This document shows positions 42,509 through 51,833 of a DNA stretch of 64,000 nucleotides, piece by piece. Below the pieces are notes generated by a model. The model ran no database searches, was not told the origin of the DNA, and worked only from the letters and a program-made list of their open reading frames with translations. The translations under genes were made by a program, and so were the position numbers. Numbering within the stretch: the stretch's first letter is position 1; every line of letters begins with the position of its first letter. This DNA is from Fretibacterium sp. (GTDB lineage: Bacteria; Synergistota; Synergistia; Synergistales; Aminobacteriaceae), in NCBI GenBank assembly GCA_024695065.1, contig JAILIX010000099.1:1-64000 (forward strand), in the 5' to 3' direction.

Positions 42509-43133
42509 CGGGCTTTTGGCGGTGGATTGCAGTCTCCGGCTGACGGGGGTGGCCCTGGCCTGTGAGGGACGCGCGGCCGCGTCGGAGACACAGGACCTGG
42601 GCCGGCGGCAGTCGGCGGAACTGCCCCTGATTGCGGAACGCCTCCTGAGGGAGGCAGGCTGGACCTGGGGGGATATCAGACGCATAGCCGTGACCCGGGG
42701 GCCCGGCTACTTCACAGGCATCCGCGTCGGGGCGGCCTACGCCTCGGCCCTGGCCTACGGGCTGGGGGTTCCCCTTGTCCCCGTTTCCTCGCTGGAGCTG
42801 CTGGCCCTGTCCCGCCCGGAGGACACAGGAGACAGTGTGCTTGTTCTGGTCTACGCGGGGCATGGTGCCGTCTATGCCTCGTCATTCGGAGTGGAGACGG
42901 CGTTGCCTCAGGGGGAGTATACAGGCCCCGAGATCGCAGCGTGGTTATCCTCTCATCCGGGGGTTCCCGCCATTTCCGACGCCCCGGACCGGGCGCTGAA
43001 TGCCATTGGGCTGGACCTGTCCGTCACGTGTGTCCGCCCCGACGCGGCACGCCTGGCCGAGGCTGCATGGTCAGGCAGACCTGCCGTCCATCCCTCAGAG
43101 CTCCGCATCACATACTGCCGCGCTCCGGGATAG
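42498..43133 (+). CDS. tsaB: tRNA threonylcarbamoyladenosine biosynthesis protein TsaB
   Basis: 211 residues, ASKHA-like fold related to TsaD. Motifs: LLAVDCSLRLTGVAL and VTRGPGYFTGIRVG (usual RGPGSFTGLRIG), then GVPLVPVSSLELLA. It forms the scaffold heterodimer with TsaD. Last gene of the nnrD-tsaE-tsaB operon. TsaD itself is not in the window. Confidence 0.95.
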   Translation: MSVDGLLAVDCSLRLTGVALACEGRAAASETQDLGRRQSAELPLIAERLLREAGWTWGDIRRIAVTRGPGYFTGIRVGAAYASALAYGLGVPLVPVSSLELLALSRPEDTGDSVLVLVYAGHGAVYASSFGVETALPQGEYTGPEIAAWLSSHPGVPAISDAPDRALNAIGLDLSVTCVRPDAARLAEAAWSGRPAVHPSELRITYCRAPG

Positions 43134-43156
43134 GTCTCCGCACAGCATTCTTTCCT

Positions 43157-44077
43157 TTATTGCCAGCCGTCAATGAAGAAGTCTTGCAGATTGTCTCTGG
43201 TGATGATCAGCGTCGGTATCCAGGTATGCTTTTCAACTTTTTTACTGCCCAGAACTTTGTTGGCCTCCGCGACGGCGGTGTGGGCAATGCCCCGGGCAGA
43301 TTGTGCCGCCGTTCCTGTCATCAGGCCGTCTCTGACCGCCCTCTTGGCCTCCGGGGAGCCGTTCACGCCATAAATCAGCACACGCCCCTCCATACCGGCT
43401 TCCTTCAGGACCGGGACTGCCCACAGGGCCACGGTGTCGCTGATGCACATAACAGCCGCAAGGTCCGGGAACTCCCGGATGATGTCCCGCATGGCGGCCT
43501 CCGCAGTCTCCCGTTTACCCAGGGTATCCGCCCTGGCCGCGATGGAGAAGCCGGTATTCATTCCGATGACCCTCTCGAACTCCGTGATGCGTTCAAGGTC
43601 GCTTTTTAAAGTCGAGTTTCCCAGAACGGCAATCTTGCCGCCCTCCACGCGGTGCAGCAGGTCCTCGGCGCATAACCGGCCCGCCGACTTGTTATCGGAA
43701 GCAACAGTACAGGCCACGAGGTTCTCATCATGGATGGGCGCGTCCAGATTAATGACCGGAATCCCCGCCTCCCTGCAGGCCAAAAGCGCCGGGGTTACCC
43801 CCTCCCCGTCCACAGGAATCAGAAAGAGGGCGTCGATGCCCCGGGCAATCAGCTCGCTGATCTGGGCAATCTGCTTTGCCTGATCCCGTTCCGAGTTCAG
43901 GGTGATCACCGTATCCCCATTGATTTCAAGAACCGCCCTGATTGTGTCATTCATCGCGGTGAAAAACGGGCTGTCTGTTGTGCAGCAGACGCCAAACGTT
44001 CTGCCCTCCGCAAAAACCCCCGTGGTCATGCTCAGAACGAGCACGGCTGCCAGACACAATGCAACTGCTTTTTTCAT
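43157..44077 (-). CDS. Periplasmic sugar-binding protein (RbsB-like), orphan
   Basis: 306 residues with a signal peptide (KKAVALCLAAVLVLSMTTGVFA) and the type I periplasmic-binding fold (Peripla_BP_4): FFTAMNDTIRAVLE near the N-terminus, then SELIARGIDALFLIPVDGEGV, IPVINLDAPI and the AVMCISDTVALWAV region. Relatives bind ribose, autoinducer-2 or other sugars. No RbsA or RbsC homologue is nearby, so it either shares another ABC transporter or acts as a sensor protein. ATG 44077 has AAAGGAGG ten bases upstream. A palindrome lies in its upstream region, shared with the HD gene. Confidence 0.88.
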   Translation of the reverse strand: MKKAVALCLAAVLVLSMTTGVFAEGRTFGVCCTTDSPFFTAMNDTIRAVLEINGDTVITLNSERDQAKQIAQISELIARGIDALFLIPVDGEGVTPALLACREAGIPVINLDAPIHDENLVACTVASDNKSAGRLCAEDLLHRVEGGKIAVLGNSTLKSDLERITEFERVIGMNTGFSIAARADTLGKRETAEAAMRDIIREFPDLAAVMCISDTVALWAVPVLKEAGMEGRVLIYGVNGSPEAKRAVRDGLMTGTAAQSARGIAHTAVAEANKVLGSKKVEKHTWIPTLIITRDNLQDFFIDGWQ

Positions 44078-44125
44078 GAACTGCTGCCTCCTTTGGAGCT
44101 TCATCCAGGTTTGATTCATCCTGTT

Positions 44126-44150
44126 ATTGTAATGTAAAGAACGTTACAAT
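44126..44150. promoter_or_regulatory. Candidate operator palindrome between divergent genes
   Basis: ATTGTAATG (44126-44134) and CGTTACAAT (44142-44150) form an inverted repeat with 8 of 9 matching positions and a 7-base spacer. It lies in the 107-bp gap between the sugar-binding gene (minus) and the HD gene (plus), where both promoters must lie. The size fits a dimeric repressor site. Confidence 0.5.
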
Positions 44151-44184
44151 ATTGCCAGTATAGCATGACAGGAGGCGGAACAGA

Positions 44185-44688
44185 GTGATCCTTCAGCACG
44201 CGAAACTCATTGGGGCCATGGCCCGCTACAACAGGGGCGATGCGGCGCGCATCCAGCATTCCATCAAGGTCCACGATCTCTCGGCCGTGACAGGAACGCT
44301 GGAGGGGCTGGACGAGGAGACGCAGTTCATCCTGGAGACGGCGGCAATCCTCCATGATGTCGGCATCCGGAGGAGCCTTGAGAAGTACGGCTCCTACACG
44401 TGGAAGACCCAGGAGGATGAGGGGCCGGCAGAGGCAGAGAAGCTGATGCGGGAGACGGGAGGCTACAGCGAGGCGCAGATCGGGCGCGTGAAATACCTTA
44501 TCGCCCACCATCACACCTACGACAAAACGGACGGCCCTGACTACCGGATTCTGCTGGAGGCAGACCTGCTCGTCAATCTCCACGAGTCGCAAAACAAAAA
44601 GAAGTACGAGGCTCTTATCCCCAGGGTATTCCGCACGGCCACGGGCCTTGAGCTGTTAAACACTATGTTTGAGCGCGGGGAAGCGTAA
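44185..44688 (+). CDS. HD-domain phosphohydrolase
   Basis: 167 residues. HD metal-site motifs: RIQHSIKVH (His), AAILHDVGI (His-Asp), IAHHHTYD (His) and LLEADLLVNLHE (Asp). GTG start with GGAGG nine bases upstream. Small HD proteins of this size hydrolyse nucleotides or phosphoesters; the substrate is unknown. Confidence 0.88.
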   Translation: MILQHAKLIGAMARYNRGDAARIQHSIKVHDLSAVTGTLEGLDEETQFILETAAILHDVGIRRSLEKYGSYTWKTQEDEGPAEAEKLMRETGGYSEAQIGRVKYLIAHHHTYDKTDGPDYRILLEADLLVNLHESQNKKKYEALIPRVFRTATGLELLNTMFERGEA

Positions 44689-44742
44689 ACAGGATAGCTC
44701 TCCCTGACCGGGATTCTTCAGAACGGCGGGTCTGCCGCCACA

Positions 44743-44780
44743 AAAAATGAGATTGCCCGGAGAAGGACAATCTCATTTTT
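44743..44780. terminator. Bidirectional terminator
   Basis: AAAAATGAGATTG (44743-44755) pairs with CAATCTCATTTTT (44768-44780). It separates the HD gene (plus) from the first iron-type ABC operon (minus). Confidence 0.9.
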
Positions 44781-44867
44781 GCCGGTTTTTTCAATGATGG
44801 CCGCAGGCCCGCGTCACAGACGGAAGTCCCCAGGGGGCCGGCAGGGAGAACTTTTTCGCCGGCTTCT

Positions 44868-45932
44868 TTAAGACAAGATCTTCGTCTGGTCCACGCCGTC
44901 GTCGTCAAACACAAGATATTCGTCGAAGTCCAGCCACAGCGGGGATCCCACGTCAATCTGCCCGTAGGTATGCCCGGCGGCAATAACACGGAGGGCAATC
45001 CCGTCCATGTCCACGCGGCAGTCATTGGTGTCCCCAAGATAGTACGCCTGAGACAGGGTGCCGCGCAAAATACCCTTGTCCGTCCGCATCGTCATGTTCT
45101 CAGGCCGGACCGCCACGACAACAGGGCCGCGCTTCTCCCCGCTGTAGGCCATGCCCTGTCCGCCGGGGAACTCAATCCGCCCCCCGGAGGCAACCCCGTG
45201 AATAAAGTTTATCTTCCCCACAAAGTCCGCCACAAACTGATTGGCAGGGCTGCGGTAGATGTTCATGGGGCTGTCCATCTGCTGCACAGCGCCTTTGTTG
45301 AACACGATAACCCGATCGCTCATGGCCATGGCCTCCGTCTGGTCGTGGGTGACATAGACAACGGTGATTCCAAAGCGTTTCTGAACGTCCTTGATTTCAA
45401 ACCGCATGGATTCCCGCAGCTTAGCGTCAAGGTTGCTCAGCGGCTCGTCGAGGAGCAGGACCCGGGGACTGCACACCAGCGCCCGGCCCAGTGCCACACG
45501 CTGCTGCTGGCCGCCGGAGAGTTCGTTCGGCATCCGTTCGATGTACTGCGAAAGGTGCACGGCCTCCAGGATATCCGCCACACGCTGTTTTATCTCCGCG
45601 CGGGGCACCCGTTGAATTTTGAGGGGATAAGCCACATTTTCAAACACGTTCATATGCGGCCACACGGCGTAGGACTGAAAGACCATGCCAATCCCCCGCC
45701 GGTTGGGAGGGATGAACTTCCCCCCGCTGCTGACGGTTGTGTCATCAATTTTAATCTCGCCCGTTGTGGGTTTCTCAAAACCGGCGATCATGCGCAGCAT
45801 CGTCGTCTTGCCACAGCCGGAGGGCCCCAGCAGCGTGACGAACTCGCGGTCTTTAAACACGCTGCTGAACTTCTGAATGACCTGCACGCTGCCGTAGGAT
45901 TTCGTTACATCCGTAAGGGTTATGGAGGACAT
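44868..45932 (-). CDS. ABC transporter ATPase, FbpC/PotA type (system 1)
   Basis: 354 residues. Walker A LLGPSGCGKTT, Q-loop VFQSYAVWPH, signature NELSGGQQQRVALGRAL, Walker B LLLDEPLSNLDAK, and H-loop VYVTHDQTEA. A C-terminal TOBE-like regulatory region follows (about 240-354). It powers the adjoining double permease. The likely start is ATG 45932 (SSITLTDVTKSYG) behind AAGGAG; an in-frame TTG is at 45956. Iron(III), polyamine, thiamine or phosphonate are all possible substrates for this subclass. Confidence 0.93.
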   Translation of the reverse strand: MSSITLTDVTKSYGSVQVIQKFSSVFKDREFVTLLGPSGCGKTTMLRMIAGFEKPTTGEIKIDDTTVSSGGKFIPPNRRGIGMVFQSYAVWPHMNVFENVAYPLKIQRVPRAEIKQRVADILEAVHLSQYIERMPNELSGGQQQRVALGRALVCSPRVLLLDEPLSNLDAKLRESMRFEIKDVQKRFGITVVYVTHDQTEAMAMSDRVIVFNKGAVQQMDSPMNIYRSPANQFVADFVGKINFIHGVASGGRIEFPGGQGMAYSGEKRGPVVVAVRPENMTMRTDKGILRGTLSQAYYLGDTNDCRVDMDGIALRVIAAGHTYGQIDVGSPLWLDFDEYLVFDDDGVDQTKILS

Positions 45933-45959
45933 GGGTTCACTCGCTCCTTCGTTCAATCA

Positions 45960-47678
45960 TTAAATCGAAAACTCACCCCTGGTGAGCCTGTTCAGAATCC
46001 AGTTGACAATCACAACCATCCCCAGAATGCCCGTGGCGATGGCCGAGGCCGTCTGCTGGCTGTGGTACGTCTGGTAGGTGAACAGTTCGTAACCAATGGT
46101 TTTCGTGTCCGTGGAATACAGCAGCGTGGACATGGTGAGTTCATAGAAGCTGGGCATGAAGATGAGGAACCACCCGGCCACCACCGACGGTGCGATGAGC
46201 GGCAGGGTCACGTCCCGGAAGCCGCGCTGCCACTCCGCACCGGAGATCAGCGCCGCCTCCTCCAGCGAGGGGTGAATCTGGCTCATGGCCGACACCACCG
46301 TCCGCATTCCCATCAGCAGGTACTTCACCATGTAGGCCACAATCATAATGGTCAGCGTATTGTAGATGTTGATCCCGAACCGGCCGGACATCGTCATAAT
46401 AAGCGCCAGAGCGATAACGACGCTGGGCGTGCCGCTGCCAACGGTAATGAGGAAGTCCGGGATGTGGCGGCCTTTCGCCCGGGTGCGGGTCAGGAGCCAG
46501 GCCATGACACAGGAGATAACAATGCCCGCCGTGGCCGCGACAGAGGCAGAGATGAGGCTGTTCTTCACCGTGTCCAAAATCCCCTTGCGGGTGAACAGAA
46601 TGCGCCAGTAGCGCGTCGTGAAGTTCGCGGCCGTGAGCGGCTTGCCCAGATTCGTTGTGAACGAGGTCATAGCCACTGTGGCAAAGGGAATCACCACGAC
46701 AATAAGCGCGAAGGCCGACACCATCAGAGTCACCGGCAGGCGCCATTTGCCCAGCTCCACAATGTTGGGCCGGGTGGACTTGCCGGACACGGTGATATAC
46801 TGCTTTTTGCCGCATATAAACGTCGAGACGTACAGCACCAGGTTGGCGATAATCATCAGGGACACCGCCAGAGTCGTAGCGTCCGTCAGGCCCTCCGCCG
46901 AGCCCACGTACACATAATCAATGATTCGCGTCGTCACAGTGTCAATCTGCCCCGGCGCCCCGATGATAGACGGAATGCCGTAGCATGAAGCCGCGGAGAC
47001 AAACACCAGAAGCCCCGCCGCCACAATGGAGGGCAGCATGATGGGGAACGTCACGGTCATCACAGTCTTCAAAGGTGAAGCGCCGGAAATCTTCGACGCC
47101 TCCTCCAGCGAGGGGTCCATCTTCTCCATAGCGCGGGAGATCGTGATGAAGGCGTAGGGGTAGTAGAACGTCGTCAAAACCCACACCAGCCCGCCGATGC
47201 TGTAGATATTGAACGGGTTCCCTGACAGACCGAAGAGGTTCGCCAGGAACACGTTGAGGGTACCCACCCGTGGGTTGAGCAGCCGAAGCCACGCCATGGC
47301 CCCCACATAGGGCGGCACCATGTAGGTCATCACAAACAGCGTGCGGAAAAACTTCCGCCCGTACATATCCGTCCGGCCCACCAGCCACGCCAGCGGGAAG
47401 GCGATCATCACGCCGAAGACCATGGACAGCCCGGCCGTGACGAGGGTGTTGCGCAGCGCGTTCCAATTCAGCGGGTAGGTATAAATCCTCTTGAAAGTCT
47501 CCAGCGTGAAGCCGTTTTCCCCGAAGAACGAGCGAAAGACCAGATAGGCCATGGGAAAGACGTTGAACACCAGCAGGAAAGCCACAATAGCAGCAATCAA
47601 CATCGCCTTCACGTCGAGATGGAAGCCCTTATTATCCTGAAGCGAAGCCTGAACCGGCACGGAACCAGCCCCTTTCAT
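45960..47678 (-). CDS. ABC transporter fused double permease, FbpB type (system 1)
   Basis: 572 residues with two complete MetI-type permease modules in one chain, about 12 membrane helices. Each module has its EAA loop for contacting the ATPase: SLEEASKISGASPLKTVMTVTFP and SLEEAALISGAEWQRGFRDVTLP. Fused permeases of this kind are typical of iron(III) importers. It lies 27 bp upstream of the ATPase gene and 66 bp downstream of the binding-protein gene, from which a perfect hairpin separates it. Confidence 0.93.
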   Translation of the reverse strand: MKGAGSVPVQASLQDNKGFHLDVKAMLIAAIVAFLLVFNVFPMAYLVFRSFFGENGFTLETFKRIYTYPLNWNALRNTLVTAGLSMVFGVMIAFPLAWLVGRTDMYGRKFFRTLFVMTYMVPPYVGAMAWLRLLNPRVGTLNVFLANLFGLSGNPFNIYSIGGLVWVLTTFYYPYAFITISRAMEKMDPSLEEASKISGASPLKTVMTVTFPIMLPSIVAAGLLVFVSAASCYGIPSIIGAPGQIDTVTTRIIDYVYVGSAEGLTDATTLAVSLMIIANLVLYVSTFICGKKQYITVSGKSTRPNIVELGKWRLPVTLMVSAFALIVVVIPFATVAMTSFTTNLGKPLTAANFTTRYWRILFTRKGILDTVKNSLISASVAATAGIVISCVMAWLLTRTRAKGRHIPDFLITVGSGTPSVVIALALIMTMSGRFGINIYNTLTIMIVAYMVKYLLMGMRTVVSAMSQIHPSLEEAALISGAEWQRGFRDVTLPLIAPSVVAGWFLIFMPSFYELTMSTLLYSTDTKTIGYELFTYQTYHSQQTASAIATGILGMVVIVNWILNRLTRGEFSI

Positions 47679-47698
47679 CCTATATCCGCACGGGACAA

Positions 47699-47728
47699 GA
47701 AGACGGCTCCGCAGGCGGAGCCGTCTTC
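47699..47728 (-). terminator. Perfect hairpin between binding-protein and permease genes (system 1)
   Basis: GAAGACGGCTCCG (47699-47711) pairs over all 13 bases with CGGAGCCGTCTTC (47716-47728) around a four-base loop, 16 bp after the binding-protein stop. The U-tract on the minus strand is weak (TTGT), so it may stabilise the upstream mRNA or act as a partial terminator. Confidence 0.7.
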
Positions 47729-47744
47729 GCTGATTACAGGTTTG

Positions 47745-48758
47745 TTACATCTTGTTCTTCACGCGCTCCTCAAAGTTCGTCCGCAGATCGGAACGCTCCT
47801 TCAGGCAGTTCTCCCAGCTCACCGGCATGGCGCTCTTCACGATCTCAGCCGTGTTGATGGAATCGTAGGGAATCGCGGGCGGCTCCTTCAGCACAGAGTG
47901 CATCCAGCCCTTGACGATATAGCCCTGACCCTCCGGGGAAAGGAACCAGTCCGTCAGTTCCTCGCAGATCTTCGAGTTGCTGTGGGCGCTCCAGCCGTCC
48001 TTAACCGTCATGATGGGCGAGGGGACACAGATGACACCGTCAGTGGGGTAAATGACCTCGAGAGCGCTGCCTTCCTCCTCGCGCTTCTTCAGCACAGACT
48101 CCTCAAGAATCATGACCATCTTGCACTCGCCCGTCTCCAGCTTCGTCAGAGCCACGGAGCCGGACTCCACCATCACACGGTTCGCGGCCAGCTTGTCGAA
48201 GTACTCGTAGCCGTACTTGTCCTTCAGGGCAGAGACGGCCACCAGCGCCGTTCCGGACGTCAGAGGGTTGGACATGGATATAAAGCCCTTCATGGCCTCG
48301 CTGTAAGCGAAGTCCTTAAACGACTGGGGCAGGTCTTCCTTCTTGAACTTCTCCGGGTTGTAGGCCAGGATCATATTCAGGTTCCGCACGGGGTACCAGT
48401 AACCCTCGGGATCATACTCCAGGGCCAGGTTCTTCGCCGCCGGGGTAACGTAAGGATGCAGAAGGCCAAGTTCCTTCAGCTCAAGGGCATAGGACGGGTC
48501 GGCCACCATCAGCATATCGCAGCCCAGCTTCTTCGTGTCACGCTCAGCCGCTATCTTCGCCTGAAGCGTGCCCGTACCGCCATAGAAGAACTCCACGTCG
48601 TAGTCCGGGAACTTCTCGTGCAGGACCTCCGTCATGGCCTCGATGATGTCCTCATACATCGAGGTGTAGATTGTCACCTTCGGCTTGTCCGCCGCGCCCG
48701 CCATGCAGACACAGGACAAAACCAGCACCGCTGCCAGAACCACCACCAGTTTCTTCAT
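47745..48758 (-). CDS. ABC transporter substrate-binding protein, FbpA-like (system 1)
   Basis: 337 residues with a signal peptide (KKLVVVLAAVLVLSCVCMAGA) and a type II periplasmic-binding fold like iron(III)-binding FbpA/AfuA: VTIYTSMYEDIIEAM at the start, FYGGTGTLQAKIAAE, CDMLMVADPSYALEL and DGVICVPSPIMTVK. The tyrosine pairs that coordinate iron in FbpA cannot be assigned with certainty, so substrate is open. It is the first gene of the operon; ATG behind GAGGAGG. Confidence 0.9.
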   Translation of the reverse strand: MKKLVVVLAAVLVLSCVCMAGAADKPKVTIYTSMYEDIIEAMTEVLHEKFPDYDVEFFYGGTGTLQAKIAAERDTKKLGCDMLMVADPSYALELKELGLLHPYVTPAAKNLALEYDPEGYWYPVRNLNMILAYNPEKFKKEDLPQSFKDFAYSEAMKGFISMSNPLTSGTALVAVSALKDKYGYEYFDKLAANRVMVESGSVALTKLETGECKMVMILEESVLKKREEEGSALEVIYPTDGVICVPSPIMTVKDGWSAHSNSKICEELTDWFLSPEGQGYIVKGWMHSVLKEPPAIPYDSINTAEIVKSAMPVSWENCLKERSDLRTNFEERVKNKM

Positions 48759-48834
48759 CCCAAAAGCCTCCTCACAGATTTGTTGACAAAATTACGATAA
48801 GGTAAGCATACCACAAACAGTGGAGTTCGTAAAA

Positions 48835-50523
48835 TCACAACGTGGCCGACAGGACCTCCTCCATTGAAGTGATCCCCGCCAGGACCGCGTTGATTCCCGA
48901 CCGGCGGAGGGTCTTCATTCCCCGCTGAATGGCTGTCTGGCGCAGGGCAGTGACCCCGGCCCCGTCGAGGATCATGCGTCGGAGGACGTCATCCATAACC
49001 ATAATCTCATAGATGCCGCGCCGCCCCCTGTATCCGCTGCGGCACTCGCTGCACCCCCGCGGACGGAAGGCATGGGTTCCCACAGGAATGCCGTTCAGCT
49101 CACAGGTGCGGGCATCGAGCTCATACTCCTCACGGCAGTGGGGACAGAGACACCGCACCAGACGCTGGGCAATCACCCCCGTCAGGGAAGCGGCCGCCAT
49201 AAAGGGGGGAATGCCCATGTCAATGATGCGCGTGACGGCGCTTGGAGCGTCGTTGGTGTGCAGCGTTGAGAACACAAAGTGCCCCGTCAGAGCGGCCCTG
49301 ATTGCGATTTGGGCCGTCTCCTGGTCCCGGATCTCCCCCACCATGATCTTGTCCGGGTCCTGACGCAGAATGGATCGCAGAACATGGCCAAAGGTCAGCC
49401 CGGTTTTCTCACTGATCTGAACCTGATTGATCCCCGCAATGGAGTACTCCACGGGGTCCTCAACGGTAACAATGTTGATCTTCGGATTGTTGATCCTCTG
49501 AAGGATGGCATAAAGGGTCGTGGACTTTCCGCTGCCCGTCGGGCCTGTCACCAGCAGAATGCCCCAGGGTATGCCGCAGAACACCTCCAGCTTCTCCCTG
49601 TCATCCGCCTCAAGCCCCAGCCGGTCCATGCCCATCAGGGCCCTCTTCCTGTCCAGAATGCGCAGCTCGACCTTCTCTCCGTTTATGGTGGGCAGAGTGC
49701 TGACACGCAGGTCAATGCGCCGGCCTTCGTCGTTGACCCAGATGCGTCCATCCTGAGGCATGCGTTTTTCGGCGATATCCATGCCGCCCATGATTTTGAG
49801 ACGGGACACCATAGCCCCCTGAAGCCATGAAGGGTAATCAGACACAGTGCAGAGCAGCCCGTCAACACGAAACCGCACACAGCCTCTCCCCTCCTGAACC
49901 TCAAGATGGATATCCGACGCCCCCTCCTGAATGGCCTGCTGAATGATTCCATTGACAAGCTGTATCATGGGCGCGTCGCCGGAGACAGAGGCGTCATCCC
50001 GGCTCCATTGAAGGATTCCCTGCCTGTTGGCAGCGTCAGTGATCGCTCCCTCCAGATTGTCATGAAAACTGTAGAGACGGTCGATATTCTCCCGGATATC
50101 CTCCTGCGTCACGACACCAATCCTGAGCTTACAGCCCGAGAGCATCTGCACCTCATCCAGAGCCGCCAGATCCAGAGGGTCGGACATGACTATGAACAGT
50201 TCTCTCTCCCCCCTGAGGGACAGAGGAACCAGTTTCAGGCGTTTTGCCGTTGAGTGGGGAATCAGGCAGATGGCCTCCGGTTCTGAATAAAGGTTGGACA
50301 GAGAATAAAACTGCAGCCCCAGCTGGACGGACAGCGCCTCGGCCAGATGTTTTTCCGTAATCACGCCCCTGGAGATCAGAATCTCACCGATCCTTTTTCT
50401 GGCCTTTGGGTTCTGATTCTGCCACCGGAGCGCGCCGTCCAGCTGCTCCCGGGTGATGACTCCTTCCCGGATCAGAATTTCGCCCAGCCGCAGCCGTTGG
50501 TCCTTCCTCTGAAAATTATCCAT
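48835..50523 (-). CDS. GspE/PilB-family secretion or pilus assembly ATPase, isolated
   Basis: 562 residues. Two MshEN-type N-terminal modules (LGEILIREGVITREQL and IGEILISRGVITEKHL) are followed by the catalytic core: GASDIHLEV, Walker A TGPTGSGKSTT near 332, Asp box VTVEDPVEY, Walker B IMVGEIRDQETAQIA and His box STLHTNDAPSAVTR. The zinc site has CLCPHC and GCSEC. Enzymes of this class power type IV pilus extension or type II secretion and may bind c-di-GMP through the N-terminal modules. No pilC, pilT, pilin or secretin gene is nearby. The flanking genes are transport and metabolism, so its machine is encoded elsewhere. Confidence 0.93.
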   Translation of the reverse strand: MDNFQRKDQRLRLGEILIREGVITREQLDGALRWQNQNPKARKRIGEILISRGVITEKHLAEALSVQLGLQFYSLSNLYSEPEAICLIPHSTAKRLKLVPLSLRGERELFIVMSDPLDLAALDEVQMLSGCKLRIGVVTQEDIRENIDRLYSFHDNLEGAITDAANRQGILQWSRDDASVSGDAPMIQLVNGIIQQAIQEGASDIHLEVQEGRGCVRFRVDGLLCTVSDYPSWLQGAMVSRLKIMGGMDIAEKRMPQDGRIWVNDEGRRIDLRVSTLPTINGEKVELRILDRKRALMGMDRLGLEADDREKLEVFCGIPWGILLVTGPTGSGKSTTLYAILQRINNPKINIVTVEDPVEYSIAGINQVQISEKTGLTFGHVLRSILRQDPDKIMVGEIRDQETAQIAIRAALTGHFVFSTLHTNDAPSAVTRIIDMGIPPFMAAASLTGVIAQRLVRCLCPHCREEYELDARTCELNGIPVGTHAFRPRGCSECRSGYRGRRGIYEIMVMDDVLRRMILDGAGVTALRQTAIQRGMKTLRRSGINAVLAGITSMEEVLSATL

Positions 50524-50686
50524 CCTTCTGCTTCTCCACCCGTTTTCTCCGTGTATTTATCAGGATTTTCATCCGCGCACCCGGAATATTATTTCTCAGG
50601 GGCCTCAGCATATTATCATATAATTTTAAAATCAAGGAATCCTCTGAACCCCCAGCCCGCCCCGGAAAAGGCAGCTCCTGGAAATA

Positions 50687-50714
50687 TTGACAAGGGGGTC
50701 AAAAATTATACAAT
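50687..50714 (+). promoter_or_regulatory. Promoter of the class II aldolase gene
   Basis: TTGACA (50687-50692), 16-bp spacer, TACAAT (50709-50714), about 75 bp before the aldolase start. The -35 is perfect consensus. The 265-bp region otherwise shows only AT-rich sequence upstream of the ATPase gene. Confidence 0.65.
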
Positions 50715-50788
50715 AGCAGTTATCTGATCCGTTCAGCAGCTCATCGTGCGGAGGAACCAGTCAATTTCAGGAAAGGATCGTTTGCCTT

Positions 50789-51673
50789 ATGCTTGTTAAT
50801 ATGAAGGAGATGCTGCTCAACGCCGACCGTGATGGCTATGCGGTCATGGCGGTCAACAGCGTGAACATGGAAATGGCGCGCGCAGTCATTGAGGCTGCCA
50901 ACGAGGAGCACTCCCCCATCATAGTCCAGATGGGACGCAGTCAGATGGCCAAGCTCGCCCACCCGGAGGACATCCTGCCCATGATTATCGCCATGGCAAA
51001 GCGTGCTGATGTCCCTGTCTGCCTCAACCTCGACCACGGCCCCGATTTTAAGACGGAGGTTGACGCAATTCACCGCGGCTTCACCAACGTAATGATTGAC
51101 GCTTCGTCGCTGCCCTATGAGGAGAACGTGCGCCGTACGCGCATCATTGCAGACCTCGCTCACGCCAGCGGAATCACCGTTGAGGCGGAGCTTGGGCACG
51201 TTGGCCAGGCGGCGGACGGCGACGGCCGCACGGCGGATATGTACACCAACGTCGCGCAGGCGGTGGATTTTGTGCAGAAGACAGGCGTGGACGCACTTGC
51301 GGTGGCTATCGGGACAGCCCACGGAAAATACCCGAAGGGTTTTGTCCCCAGACTGGACTTCCAGCGCCTCGCCGAGCTCAAGGCCGCGCTGAAAATGCCC
51401 CTCGTCCTCCACGGCGGCTCCGGCTCAGGCGACGAAAATATCCGCAAGGCAGTGGCCGGCGGCATCAACAAGATCAACGTCTGCACCGACGCGTTCCACG
51501 CGGCGGAACTGGCGATGAAGGCAAAGTGGGAGATGGAGCCCGACACGGACTATCTGAACATCATGATGACAGCCGAGGCCGCCATCAAGCAGTTTGTTAA
51601 GGACTATATCCGCATGATAGGCTCCAACAACCGCTATATTTTCGATTTCTCCGACAACGGCAGCAGGGAGTGA
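50789..51673 (+). CDS. Class II ketose-bisphosphate aldolase
   Basis: 294 residues, zinc-dependent TIM-barrel aldolase (FbaA/GatY/KbaY superfamily). Asp82 and His83 in LNLDHGPDF, EAELGHVG, the His in IGTAHGKYP and the His in LVLHGGSGSGD supply catalysis and zinc ligands; NKINVCTD binds the phosphate. It splits fructose or tagatose 1,6-bisphosphate; sequence alone does not separate these. It is a single-gene unit with its own promoter and terminator. Confidence 0.92.
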   Translation: MLVNMKEMLLNADRDGYAVMAVNSVNMEMARAVIEAANEEHSPIIVQMGRSQMAKLAHPEDILPMIIAMAKRADVPVCLNLDHGPDFKTEVDAIHRGFTNVMIDASSLPYEENVRRTRIIADLAHASGITVEAELGHVGQAADGDGRTADMYTNVAQAVDFVQKTGVDALAVAIGTAHGKYPKGFVPRLDFQRLAELKAALKMPLVLHGGSGSGDENIRKAVAGGINKINVCTDAFHAAELAMKAKWEMEPDTDYLNIMMTAEAAIKQFVKDYIRMIGSNNRYIFDFSDNGSRE

Positions 51674-51737
51674 GGCTTTCCTCACCGCAGGCACCCTACC
51701 TTCACGCGGAGACACGACGGATTTTTCGCTTAGAAAA

Positions 51738-51768
51738 AAAGCGGCAGAGAAAATTTCTCTGCCGCTTT
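51738..51768. terminator. Bidirectional terminator after the aldolase
   Basis: AAAGCGGCAGAGA (51738-51750) pairs with TCTCTGCCGCTTT (51756-51768) with A/T runs on both sides, between the aldolase (plus) and the second iron-type ABC operon (minus). Confidence 0.9.
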
Positions 51769-51833
51769 CGTTTACTGAAAAAAGGAGTCCGCGGGAGTGT
51801 CCCGCGGACAAGCGTCTGCCCTCTCAGGAGAGA

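Noticed and set aside
44970-46988. A 672-codon plus-strand open frame opposite the ABC ATPase and permease
   Set aside because: Antisense to well-defined ABC genes; composition is typical of a reverse-strand GC-rich artefact.
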